A DNA stretch of 64,000 bases, taken from assembly GCA_039707465.1 (NCBI GenBank), contig CM077649.1, forward strand, positions 12,450,501-12,514,500, read 5' to 3'. Position 1 is the first letter of the stretch, and each line of letters opens with the position of its first letter. Positions 22,317 through 32,900 of this stretch are shown one piece after another. This stretch comes from Rhabdophis nuchalis (lineage: Eukaryota > Chordata > Lepidosauria > Squamata > Natricidae). The position numbers and the translations under genes are program-made. The notes under the pieces are model-generated. The model was not told the origin of the DNA, made no database searches, and saw nothing but the letters and a program-made list of their open reading frames with translations.

Positions 22317-22473
22317 TCCTTTCCTTTCCTTTCCTTTCCTTCCCATTGGGTCACTGGCAGCGGCGGGCCAGATTTACTTCCAGGTACGCCGGTGGAACCT
22401 CTTCTCACCGGTTCTCTAAATTTCACCAACCGGCTCTTGCGAGTAGGTGCGAGCCTGCAGAAACCCACCACTG
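22072..22473 (+). mobile_element. Non-autonomous hAT element, complete (402 bp)
   Basis: Imperfect terminal inverted repeats CAGTGGTGGGTTTC / AAACCCACCACTG with a perfect 8-bp duplication ATGCATAC at 22064-22071 and 22474-22481, diagnostic of hAT transposition. It contains an 'aactcatttaacaat' stretch shared with the 'acttacaacc' repeat and a TTTC microsatellite (22259-22340). There is no transposase frame. The target fits the nTnnnnAn pattern reported for Ac-group hATs. Confidence 0.92.
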
Positions 22474-22481
22474 ATGCATAC

Positions 22482-23839
22482 CTAGAACAAGTTCCTTTCC
22501 TTCTCTCAAAAAATTACTTAAATTCTCCAGTATCTTCAAATATACTTTATCTTCGTCAGACCAGCAATGATGTTCTAAAGGTCACAAAACAAACAGTTGA
22601 AAAAATTGTTTAACAAGTGCTAATTATTTATTAACTAGGACTCCTTTTAATGATATATCTGATTAGCAAATGTTGGAAATATCTAAATCTGTCTGTGAAG
22701 GGTTTTTTCCCCCTGCCCTTTGATGGAACCCAGAACCTAGATTACATGAATTTTTATCTTATCCTAATGAGGCACATCTGACATTTTAAAATAAAAAACT
22801 AGTTCCTATCCAATCGATTTAGCCTTTCTTCTGAAACAGAAGAATTATCTGTTCATGCAAACACAGAAGTTTATGACTTTGAAAATATGAGCAGACAACA
22901 CACAAAATCCAAATATAATCCAAACATAAAAAATGAAAATTGAATATAAATATGACCTTTTTTCATTCAGCCTTTATTATCAACAGATCAAAATTTGGAT
23001 GAAAATCCTTCAAAGTTCCATTATTTAAAATTTAGATGGTAATGGAAAAAAGATTTTATGAAGAAAACTAAACCAGGAATGAGCTAATAAAGTGAGACTG
23101 ATACAGTTAAATTAAAGTATCAAGATGGTGCAATATCGTAGACCGTTCCTCAGGATATTTGTCTGATAAAAAGGATAGATACATACTATTGAGGGACATA
23201 GATGTTAAGCCCGTGTATGTCCCAGTATCATTTGATATTGATCAGGATTTAAAGTGTTAAATTGATACTTGGGTAATCCATTTGGAATGTGTTAATGGAC
23301 AATTAAGGAGCAGGAACTAGGAAATATGTTTGAGATTATGTACTCAGTAGAGATGAATGGGTGGGACATGTGAAATAACAATTTTTTCATAAGATATGCA
23401 GTGATAAAATTGCCATACTTTGCACCTTTTTATGTAGCTTACTTCATTAGCTTGTAAAGGATCTTTACATAGAACTAGCACAAATATGTCTAATATAAAA
23501 CAAGTATTTGAGTGGAAGAGGAAATGGATAGCTAAATGGCAAATAAAACAAATATATTGCTTTTATTGTTTCACTGCTTTTTAAACCCATTTTAAGAATG
23601 TTCCATCTCTTGTAGTAACACTGAAGAAGGCTAATAAGCCTGAAATGGATCCATCCTGGTCTCTTTATTTTCAGCCCTTAAAAATCTAACACATATCTAA
23701 AAAATTTCACACAGCAGCAAACTAATTTGGTTCTCTGTCTGGATGATCTCTAGGTTGAGTCGAAGGGCAGAGAGGGATGACGTTAAGTCTCCTCCCCTTA
23801 AAGGGACCCTTGAACAGGAGCTGTGAAAAATATTCTCTC

Positions 23840-23844
<5 letters not shown>
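22482..23844. other. Stretch without gene
   Basis: Unique AT-rich DNA. No coding signal or recognisable repeat. Confidence 0.5.

Positions 23845-23879
<35 letters not shown>
23845..23879. repeat. (TG)n microsatellite
   Basis: About 17 TG units. Just downstream (about 23892-23930) a CCCCATTTAAGGGA / TCCCTTAAATGGGG inverted repeat with a 10-nt loop could form a hairpin. Confidence 0.9.
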
Positions 23880-23881
<2 letters not shown>

Positions 23882-23957
23882 GTTTTTATGAAAACCCCAT
23901 TTAAGGGAGCATGTCTCCTCCCTTAAATGGGGTCCTTACAGGAAGTTGTGGAAACAA

Positions 23958-24014
23958 TTATCTATCTATCTATTTATCTATCTATCTATCGATCGATCGA
24001 TCGATCGATCGATC

Positions 24015-24058
<44 letters not shown>

Positions 24059-24064
24059 TAGATA
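23958..24064. repeat. Compound palindromic tetranucleotide array (TATC)n-(GATC)n-(GATA)n
   Basis: Eight or so TATC units (one interrupted by TTTA), about seven self-complementary GATC units, then about eleven GATA units. Because TATC and GATA are reverse complements and GATC is its own complement, the whole array can fold on itself. Confidence 0.92.
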
Positions 24065-25059
24065 TACATCCTCATATTCAAGTTAGATTTAAAAAAATAC
24101 AGCAAAACATTCTTAGTGTGAATGCAAGAGTCCTTTCCTTTCCATTTGCTATTGATTCAGAAAATATTCTGTGTGTATCAGGCATGGTTTATTCTCTGTA
24201 GCATGGTTTTGTTTAAGATTTACTGGTAGGAAAGTAAGAGCATTGATTATTATGCATCACCAGCCCAGTGAAACCCCAATATATGTTGTTTGAGAGAATC
24301 TCCCAAAGTTAAAAGGGAAGGACGGTAGGAGAAGGAGAGAATTGTCCCATCAGTGAAATTTTCAATTCCTTGCACATGATCAGAAGGAAGAATCACATTA
24401 TATGAAAAAATGCTAAAGCAGAGGAAAGATTTCAGCCCAGCTTGCAGCTTTAAATTTGCTTATATATCAGAAGATAAAGCAGTAACAGCTTTTTCTGCCA
24501 ACTCCTTCCTGCAGGTTCTCTCTCAATTTTAATAACAAAATCTCAGGTGCACTACATCTCCAGGTTGCAATCTAGTAACTCCATCTGTTCATTTATAAGT
24601 TGTCACAAGCGTTGGCTGCAAAAGAATTATTTACAAATGAACATAAATACAATCTTTTCTTCCCAGATAACTGGCTTCAGCATCCTATGTTATTTAATAT
24701 GAGAAGTGTTTAACAACTAAATAAGCTGCCAAGGTCCTTATTTCAAACTGTCCATCACTAGTCCTTAATTATAAAATCAGGCTAATTAAATGTTAAACCA
24801 TTGCATGTTTTGATTATCATTCATGCTTTGGAGATCCTAAAAGGGCATTGTTGTCAAACTATTAGCTAAAGGAATTAAATTTAAATCTGCCTCAGTAGTT
24901 GTGTGAACTACATAATCATATTAGTTTTGGGACAATATTTATCTCACTGAATCTAGGGCTAGCAGTCTATTCAAAAATGCTTCAGCGTGTACTTCCAATG
25001 GACTAACATACAATAGGATATATATTTAGATCCATTCAGTTGAATTTTTTAGCTTGGAA
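24065..25059. other. Stretch without gene
   Basis: Unique AT-rich DNA. Nothing was recognised. Confidence 0.5.
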
Positions 25060-25390
25060 CCAGTTTTAGTTGCAATTATTCATTGCCTGTGGCACAGCCA
25101 TCTGAGACTAGTGTGCAATGTGGAGATCCTTTCAAACACTCAGCTCTTGCTCAAAGAGCAGATAACAGTTCTGACCAAGAGGTCTTTGCATAAATATATA
25201 TGGTGCACCACATGTATGGACTGGGAGGTCCATCAGACCTCATGCCTTAATCAACCAAGATTAAAGTACTGTACTGGGCTCTACATGGAGCAGGTCCAGA
25301 ACTCAATGGTGCAGGTGCTGTATTATATAGAAATGATCCCACTAGTTGATGAGATGCGCTGGTTATCAGTTGGCTTCTGGGTGTAATTCA
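25060..25390 (+). mobile_element. Ancient L2-type LINE relic
   Basis: Very degraded, but the order 'ctgggctctacatggag' ... 'gatgcgctggttatcagttgg' parallels the L-Y-M-G-L ... L-H-W-L-P-V segment of the L2-like protein. Many changes and stops; much older than the other copies. Confidence 0.45.
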
Positions 25391-25781
25391 TCATGCTGAC
25401 TGATGTAATGAGAAAAGAGAATTACTTTGAGGGACAGGAGAAAAGACTGTTACCAAGACAACAGTCAGACAAAAAAAAACAAGACTCCAGTGCAAAACTG
25501 TAACCTGAGAAAAAGTCTCAGACATGACCCTTCCTAGTTCTCACAAAGATAAAGGTCATACGTGTACTCAGACTATAAAGCTTCTGTTATTATAACCTTA
25601 TAATAAAAGTAGTTTGGCCTGCAAGACTTTGTTTTCCCAGTCGGGTAAACTTTTACAATTATTATAAGATGCATTTACATTACATTATCTCTATTATAAA
25701 TTTTATATGTGGCCCAAGGCAATTCCTTTTGATTCAATGAAGCCCAGGTAAGCCAGAAGATTGGATACCCTTGGTATAGAC

Positions 25782-25919
25782 CAGGGGTATAGACCAAACC
25801 TGCAGCCCGTGGGCTGGATGCGTCACGCACTGGCCATGCCCACCCCCATTTTAGCAAAGGGGAAAAAGTCATGATACGTCACATGACAACAATGTGACGC
25901 CACAAGTTTGACACCCCTG
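25782..25919. mobile_element. hAT MITE (CAGGGGT ... ACACCCCTG)
   Basis: A 138-bp element with short inverted ends, a 'ggccatgcccacccccattt' core and 8-bp flanks GTATAGAC (25774-25781) and ATATAGAC (25920-25927), 7 of 8 identical with central TA. The left inner end is locally altered by a 'tatagaccaaa' repeat of the flank. Confidence 0.75.
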
Positions 25920-26052
25920 ATATAGACCAAAGATATGAGCTGCCAAGGAGATGAAGGGGACACTAAAAGTATTAGCAGTGTTTAACTTTTTCTTTCAAAA
26001 GCTGACTACAGTTCTTTATCTAATCATTGTTTCTTTTTGTTGACATGAGAGC

Positions 26053-26455
26053 TACTTGCAAGACCGCCTCCTGCTGCCAAATACCTCCCACCGACCAGTC
26101 CGCTCCCACAGAGAGGGCCTCCTCAGGGTGCTGTTGGCCAAGCAATGTTGGCTGGCGATCCCTAGGGGGAGAGCCTTCTCTGTGGCAGCTCCTGCCCTCT
26201 GGAATGACCTACCCCCTGAACTACGGACGATCACGGACCTACGCCTCTTCCGTCGGGCCCTGAAGACCCATTTATTTCTTGCTGCTAGACTGTCATAGTT
26301 TTAAATTGATCTTAGCAGGGGGTTTTAATTGGCAGGCTAATATATTTTTAACATATGATTTTAGTTTTTGTATGACCTACTCTTACTGTTGGCTGTACAC
26401 CGCCCTGAGTCCCGAAAGGGAGATAGGGTGGTATATAAATTCAATAAATCTCAAT
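26053..26455 (+). mobile_element. L2-like LINE, 3' fragment
   Basis: Frame 26056-26298 covers the end of the C-terminal domain (GRAFSVAAPALWNDLPPELR). Hairpin 26399-26430 has inner stem TCCC-GAAA-GGGA, a GNRA loop where sister copies have TTCG. Confidence 0.88.
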
Positions 26456-26951
26456 CTCAATGAATACAATCTCTAATAACAGCTTTTGCTGTATTCCATA
26501 CTGAAACAGTTATAATGTCAAGTCCCTAGCATATGAAAACAAACACCACCATCTCCTTTTATTTGTTTAATAAAATCATTGTTATTCATCAAAACCATAT
26601 TTAAAGTCCATTTGAAAAATGTGTGCATGTGTGTGTGTTATTTTCATGAAAGCATGATGGTGGTGATAATTATATGCCATCAACAACTGCATAGATCATT
26701 TTTCTCCAGAATTCTCTGTTCTTAACATGTTTCTTCAAGTCTTCCAGTTGTGCACCCATCACCTGACAAAATTGTGGTCTGAAATAATTAGAATAACGAT
26801 ATCAGATGCCTTTAACTGCAATATTAGGAATAATTTAAATGAATCAATCTTATGTACTGAAAAAGGAAAGTTTACCTTCACATTGAAAATAAACACTAAA
26901 TATCCATTATGTTAAACTCATACATAAAATCCTGCAACATTGTTTTATATA
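26456..26951. other. Stretch without gene
   Basis: Unique AT-rich DNA. Nothing was recognised. Confidence 0.45.
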
Positions 26952-27110
26952 TACACACATATGGGGGGTCATGCGCACATGCACAGGGGTAGGAGCACAT
27001 GGGGCAGGTTCTCATCGCATTGTATTATGGGTATAGGCACGTACGCACCTGCTGTCATGCATGCACGTGCGCCTTCAGCATGTGAGGACAAAAAGGTTAG
27101 CCATTACCGG
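26952..27110 (+). mobile_element. hAT MITE fragment, 3' part
   Basis: 'ttgtattatgggtataggca', alternating GCAC/TGCG-rich sequence and the end 'aaaaaggttagccattaccg' resemble the 3' half of a widespread amniote hAT MITE ending GGTTCGCCATCACTG. The 5' half is missing. Confidence 0.55.
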
Positions 27111-27111
27111 G

Positions 27112-27850
27112 GTAGCCTCTGCTAACATCGTCAGAGCGTAAAAACTACCATTGAAGAGATATTTGCCTTTATACATCCTTGATCAATTTGACCATTATAT
27201 GATAGGCCTATCCACCCATCTCCCACCTGTAATTAGCTCTATTGTTTTTATTTCTGACATGTTATTCAATGGAGGCTTAGCTCCTGTTGTTTCCTCCCCT
27301 ACATACAGCATACAGCTTGGGCTGCTCATCCCCTATCTGGGAGTAGCGATCGACAGCATGAACACCACTTTGGGCATGCAGATTTGTCCTGCGGAGACAA
27401 AGAGAGCCCGGGTAGAAAGCTGAGGGGCCCGGCAGAACTGCCTCAAGCTGTAATAGACATGAACAATGAGGAACGAGCCACCCGGACTACAAGATCACAG
27501 GCAAAGCAACAAATGAATCTGGTTGATATATCAGATGTGCCTGGAAGGCAGAGGAGGGGGGATGTGTGTGGGGGTGGTGGAGAGAATGGATTTAAAGCAA
27601 CATTGGACAGCTCATCATCATTCCTTGGGGATGAGCATCCCAAGTTGTACATGATAGGGGAGGAAACAACAGGAGCTAAACCTCCATCGATTAACATGTC
27701 TAAAGTAAAAATGATAGAGCTAATTACAGGTGGGAGGCAGGTGGATGAGCCTATTATGCGTGCAATGGCCAAATTGATCAATGATGGATAAAGGGAGATA
27801 TCTTTTCAATGGTAGTTTTTACACTCTGACAATGTTAGCAGAAGCTAACA
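27112..27850. mobile_element. Large inverted-repeat relic with a retroelement-like core
   Basis: Two arms of about 223 bp (27112-27334 and 27627-27850) are inverted copies of each other at roughly 80 percent identity, ending in 'tctgctaacat' and its complement, separated by about 290 bp. The right arm and centre carry a 135-codon plus-strand frame (27384-27791) with no domain I recognise; the left arm carries the same coding sequence in inverse, with stops. Just inside the left arm the plus strand reads PYLGVAIDSMNTTLGMQICP, similar to the thumb-side segment of DIRS-type reverse transcriptases. That suggests a rearranged tyrosine-recombinase retroelement, but no recombinase or further RT motif is present. 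A foldback element is the alternative. Confidence 0.45.
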
Positions 27851-27948
27851 AAAACTAAGTGGATAATATATATTTAAGTTCCAGAGATTGCAATGTCTGT
27901 CTCTTCTTTTATAACTATACCTGGAACTCGTATTTTTTAGGATAATTC

Positions 27949-27981
<33 letters not shown>

Positions 27982-28323
27982 TCTTAAGTACTCATATTTT
28001 TGTCTATCAATAACTCTCAAAATATCGCAGTCAACAAGTACTTAAAAACAGCCCTCTTTATTTGAAATTATTTTTCAGTTATCAGCTTGGAACAAAAGTT
28101 GATTCATATAGAAAAATATGGCATGTTTTGAATTACCACGTAAACCTATCTTCCTGACTCAAGTGTTCAGTACAGCTGCTTATCATTTGTGAGTCTCTTT
28201 TAAGAAAACAATTTTACTTTTTATTTTTTTAAACTCTCCATGGTACAAAAGGAACTCCCATTAAAATAACGTAATATTAGAAATAGAGAACAAGGGAGGG
28301 AGCCAATTGCCAGATCCATCTTT

Positions 28324-28325
<2 letters not shown>
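27851..28325. other. Stretch without gene, with a (GT)n microsatellite
   Basis: (GT)n at 27954-27981; otherwise unique AT-rich sequence. Confidence 0.5.
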
Positions 28326-28357
<32 letters not shown>

Positions 28358-28629
28358 TTTATTGTCATTGTAATAATATTGTAATATTGTTCGAGCGCTG
28401 TGCCAACATTCGCATCAGGTGGAATACAGACAGCAGTGACAGCCATAACAGGAATCTCTCCAGGCAAACAAAATGGCTGACAAATGACAGTTGAGAACCC
28501 CACGTCTGCAGAACTGTGTGTATAAGCAACCCCACTGTCAGTACACCAGTTATTATGTGTGTAAAATTCATATCTGTTTGGCATTTTAGGAGTTGGTGGA
28601 AGAGGAGCACGTCTCTTTTGAATAAGCAA
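28326..28629 (-). mobile_element. Internally deleted LINE derivative (endonuclease piece joined to 3' tail), copy 1
   Basis: Minus strand: a piece of an APE-type endonuclease (NNWCTDSGV..., then VICQPFCLPGEIPVMAVTAV, then CIPPDANVGTAL) followed directly by the 3' tail 'caatgacaataaag' and (GAT)n. No RT lies between. The copy at 51643-52022 has the same junction, so this is a shared structure. The clade was not determined. Confidence 0.65.
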
Positions 28630-29280
28630 AATACATCAGTAAAATTATTCCACACCCCACATGGAGTGCTACAAAAAAGGGGAAAAATTAAATACGAAAT
28701 ATATTTAAAACAAAATGACATTTAAACTATCCAACTGTTGTAGAGTTATTTTAGAAGGCATCCTTACAGCCCTTGCACTCTTTAAGAAGATGAGTAGTAA
28801 CAGAAGTAGCAATAATAGTTATGCTGTGGAGGCATTATGGGGACGTTATGAACCTAAGGAGAAATTAAAAAGAGAGATAGAAATATCTTTTTTGTGCTAA
28901 ATGACTAATTAAAATTTACATATCTTCCTGAATTCAGTTGAGGGGAAAAAAAGAACAAGGAAAGGAGAAGGGGGAAAAAACCAAATTAATCGGAGTTGCA
29001 TTTTTTTCATTGTTTCCTGTTAGCTAAAATCAAGTATGCAAAATAAATAGGTGCCTAATTACAAGCCAAAAGCTTCTTTATTTCAAGGGAAGACAAAATG
29101 TCTCCTGCCAATGCTATCTGGATGGGAATAGTAGCAACAAGAACAAGAATAACGACTGATCAAAATAAATACTTTTTTGAGTTTCTAAGATTTTTATCTG
29201 TGAACCACCCAGAATCATTTTGATAGTGATATGGCCAGTGCCTAAATAAATAAATATGATTCTTTAAAAATATTTAGTTA
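28630..29280. other. Stretch without gene; one old LINE tail
   Basis: Unique DNA. A divergent plus-strand L2/CR1-type 3' tail ('gtgaaccacccagaatcatt' then AAATAAATAAAT) is visible at about 29195-29262. Confidence 0.45.
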
Positions 29281-29524
29281 CCGTATTTTTCAGAGTATAA
29301 GACACACCTTTTTTCCTCTAAAAAGAGGCTGAAAATCTGGGTGCATCTTATACATTGAATATAGCATTTTTTGCCTCCTGAAACTTCGCCCCTTCACCAA
29401 AATGGCCACGCGCATACCCTTATGGAGGCTTCCAGAGAGCTCCTGGGGGCTGGGGAGGGCAGAAATGAGCAAAAACCTGGGTGCGTCTTATACTCCGGTG
29501 CGTCTTATACTCCGAAAAATATGG
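29281..29524. mobile_element. MITE with CCRTATTTTTC ends flanked by TA
   Basis: Inverted ends CCGTATTTTTC...GAGTATAAGA and TCTTATACTCC...AATATGG, with TA directly outside both (29279-29280, 29525-29526), fitting a Tc1/mariner-type target. An internal repeat of 'gcgtcttatactccg' lies at the right end. No transposase. Confidence 0.7.
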
Positions 29525-29689
29525 TACTCCCGTGTAGCAATCTAGCTAATCTCCCACGTCAGTTTATTGTGGTTGCTTGGAGAAATGATTATCCAATTCT
29601 TTTTAAAATGTACACATTTACATACACACACACACGGCCAAAATATTATTTTATCTTTCTGCCTAGTTTTGGACTATAGTCCAATGCAG

Positions 29690-29792
29690 CCTAACTGTGT
29701 GTGTGAATTTCAACCTAAATTAGCAGATCATAGATTTGTGCAAGATAATCTAGTTCAAGTCTTCTATCGCTGGCAATTTCTAAGACTATCTG
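29690..29792 (+). mobile_element. Short L1-type ORF2 relic
   Basis: DNLVQVFYRWQF at about 29744-29780 resembles the NLYKMFYRWHL segment of L1 ORF2 copies elsewhere in the window. It is too short to be certain. Confidence 0.35.
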
Positions 29793-29926
<134 letters not shown>

Positions 29927-32900
29927 TTTAATACTTATAAACCGCTCCCTCTCCCCATGGGGACTCGGGGCGGTGCACAGGCAGAATAAAAACAGTAAAA
30001 AATATACAAACAGTTCTTAAACTTAACCCGTGCTAAAATTCCCATAAAACTAAAAGCTAAAAGCTACCCAATAAAACCCCAAGACAGGGAGACTATCCCA
30101 GGCCGGCCAGACAGAAAAAGTGAGTTTTTAATTTAAGATGGAAGGAGCGGAGGTCCGTGGTCGTTCTAATATCGGGGGGAAGGTCGTTCCAGAGGGCCGG
30201 GCCCGCCACAGAGAGAGCCCTTCCCCTGGGCGTCGCTCGCTGACAAAGTCTAGTGGACGGCACCCGAAGAAGTCCCTCTCTGTGGGAGCGAATCGGCCGT
30301 GAGGATGTATGAGGCAGGATCCGATCCCGCAGATAGCTAGGTCCCGAGCCATGGAGCGCTTTAAAGATGATGATTAACACCTTGAAGCGCACCCGGAAGA
30401 CGACAGGCAGCCAGTGCAGCTCGCGCAAGAGCGGTGTTACGTGGGTAGACCTTGCGGTCCCCATAATTGCTCGCGCGGCTGCATTCTGAACCAGCTGAAG
30501 TCTCCGGGTGCACCTCAAGGGAAGCCCCATGTAGAGAGAGTTACAATAGTCCAGTCGGGATGTCACGAGCGCATGAGTGACTGTGCGAAGGGCGTCCCGA
30601 TCCAATAGGGGGCGCAATTGGCGAACCAAGCGAACCTGGTAAAACGCCCTCCTGGCCACGGCTGTCACTTGATCTTCCATGGACAGCCGGGTATCCAGGA
30701 GGACACCCAAATTGCGCGCCCCATCCACAGGGGCAAGATGTTCGCCCCCTATGGCCAGCGATGGAGTCAGCTGGTTGAATCGGGCAGCCGGAAACCACAG
30801 CCACTCAGTCTTGGTCGGGTTGAGCCCGAGTCCGTTACTTCCCATCCAGATCCGTACGGCTTCCAGGCACTGGCACATCACCGCTACGGCATCGTTGGGG
30901 TGGTTTGGGGTAGATATATACAACTGAGTATCATCAGCGTATAGATGGTACTCTACCCCAAAACCACGGATGATCTCACCCAGCGGCTTCATATATGTGT
31001 TAAACAGGAGGGGCGAGAGGACCGACCTCTGAGGCACCCCACATGTGAGGGGTCTCGCGGTCGACCTCTGCCCCCCTGCCAACACAAATTGCGATCGGCC
31101 AGAGAGGTAGGAGGAGAACCACCGTAAAACGGTGCCTCCCACCCCCAACCCCCCCAGCCGATGCAATAGGATACCATGGTCGATGGTATCGAAAGCCGCC
31201 GAGAGGTCTAATAGGACCAGGATGGAGGAACAACCCCCATCTCTGGCCCTCCAGAGATCATCAACCAACGCGACCAATGCCGTCTCGGTGCTATGCCCGG
31301 GCCGAAAGCCGGACTGGCGCAGATCTAGATAATCAACTTCCTCCAGGTGACGGGGAAACTGTTGTGCCACCACACTCTCAACAACCTTCGCCAAAAAGGG
31401 AAGGTTGGAGACTGGACGATAGTTGTTCAAAAGAGCTGGATCCAAAGAGGGCTTCTTAAGGAGGGGCCTCACCATCGCTTCTTTTAGGGAAGCAGGCAAG
31501 GAACCCTCACTTAAGGATGCATTGACAACCTCTTGGAGCCAGCCTCGCGTCACCTCCCAGGATGCCAGTACAAGCCAGGAGGGACACGGGTCCAATAAAC
31601 ATGTGGTGGCTCGCAGTCGCCCACGTAACCTGTCCATATCCTCGGAAGTAACGGAGTCAAACTCCTCCCAAACAAGATCTGTCCCGTGGCATCTCACTGG
31701 GCCATGAATGGGGGTTAGCTCGTCCTGGATCTGAGCGATTTTCTCCTGCAGAAAAATCACAAATTCCTCTGCTCTACCCTGTAGCGGGGCTTCCCGCACC
31801 CTCTGTTGAAGGAGGGAGCGGGTCACCCTAAACAGGGCGGCAGGGCGGTTGTCTGCGGATGCTATGAGAGCAGCACAATGATGACGTTTGGCTGCTCTCA
31901 GCGCCACAATGTAAGTCCGTAAATGGGCTCTTACCTGTGTCCGGTCAGATTCAGAACGGGTAGACCTCCATCTTCCCTCTAGGCATCTCTTGCGGCGTTT
32001 CATCACCCGTAGCTCCTCGGTAAACCAAGGAGCCAGGGTGTTTCGGCGCCGCAAGAGAGGCCGCAAGGGCGCGACCCGATCCAAGGCTCCCGTGGTCGCA
32101 ATATTCCATGCGGCCACGAGGTCCTCCATCGGGGCGCGGGTCAGGGGTACAGGAACTGGCCCAAGCGCCGTTTGGAACCCGTCCGGGTCCATCAGGCGCC
32201 TGGGGCGGAACCAGATTGGTGACTCAGGTTCCGCCTCCCCGCGGAGGGGAGCAGTGGTCGGAAAGTCGAGCCGGAGAAGTGAGTGGTCTGACCATGACAA
32301 GGGTGTGATGACTATATCCCCTATACCCAGATCACTCTTCCATTGGCCTGAGACAAAGATGAGATCCGGTGTATGTCCACCCTCGTGAGTGGGGCCTTGA
32401 ATTAGTTGGGTCAGGTCCATGGCCGTCATGGAAGCCATGAACTCCCGAGCTACCTCGGATGATTCGCCCACCGATGGCAGATTAAAGTCCCCCATGACTA
32501 GAAGTCTGGGGGTCTCAACTGCCACCGTGGCGATCACCTCCAGGAGCTCGGGCAGGGCTGCTGCTACATAGCGGGGAGCCAGGTATACAACCAGCAAGCC
32601 CAACTGCCTCCCTAGGCCCCACTTCACACAGAGGGACTCACAACCGGTAGTCTGTGGCACAATGGTCTCTCTCGGCTCAAGACCTTCCTTTACAATGACC
32701 GCTACCCCACCACCCCTACCTAGGGCCCGGGGCTGATGAAAAGCGCGGTAACCTGGTGGGCACATTTCAACGAGGGGAAGTCCACCCTCGTGGCCCAACC
32801 AGGTCTCCGCAATTCTCACCAGGTCCGGCTCCCCCTCTGACACAAGGTCATGAACGAGGGGGGCTTTGTTGACAACGGACCTGGCGTTGCAGAACATCAG

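Noticed and set aside
23620..23680. 'actgaagaaggctaataagc' segment as a possible SINE or snRNA
   Set aside because: It resembles a common LINE/SINE phrase but has no A/B boxes, tail or duplication.
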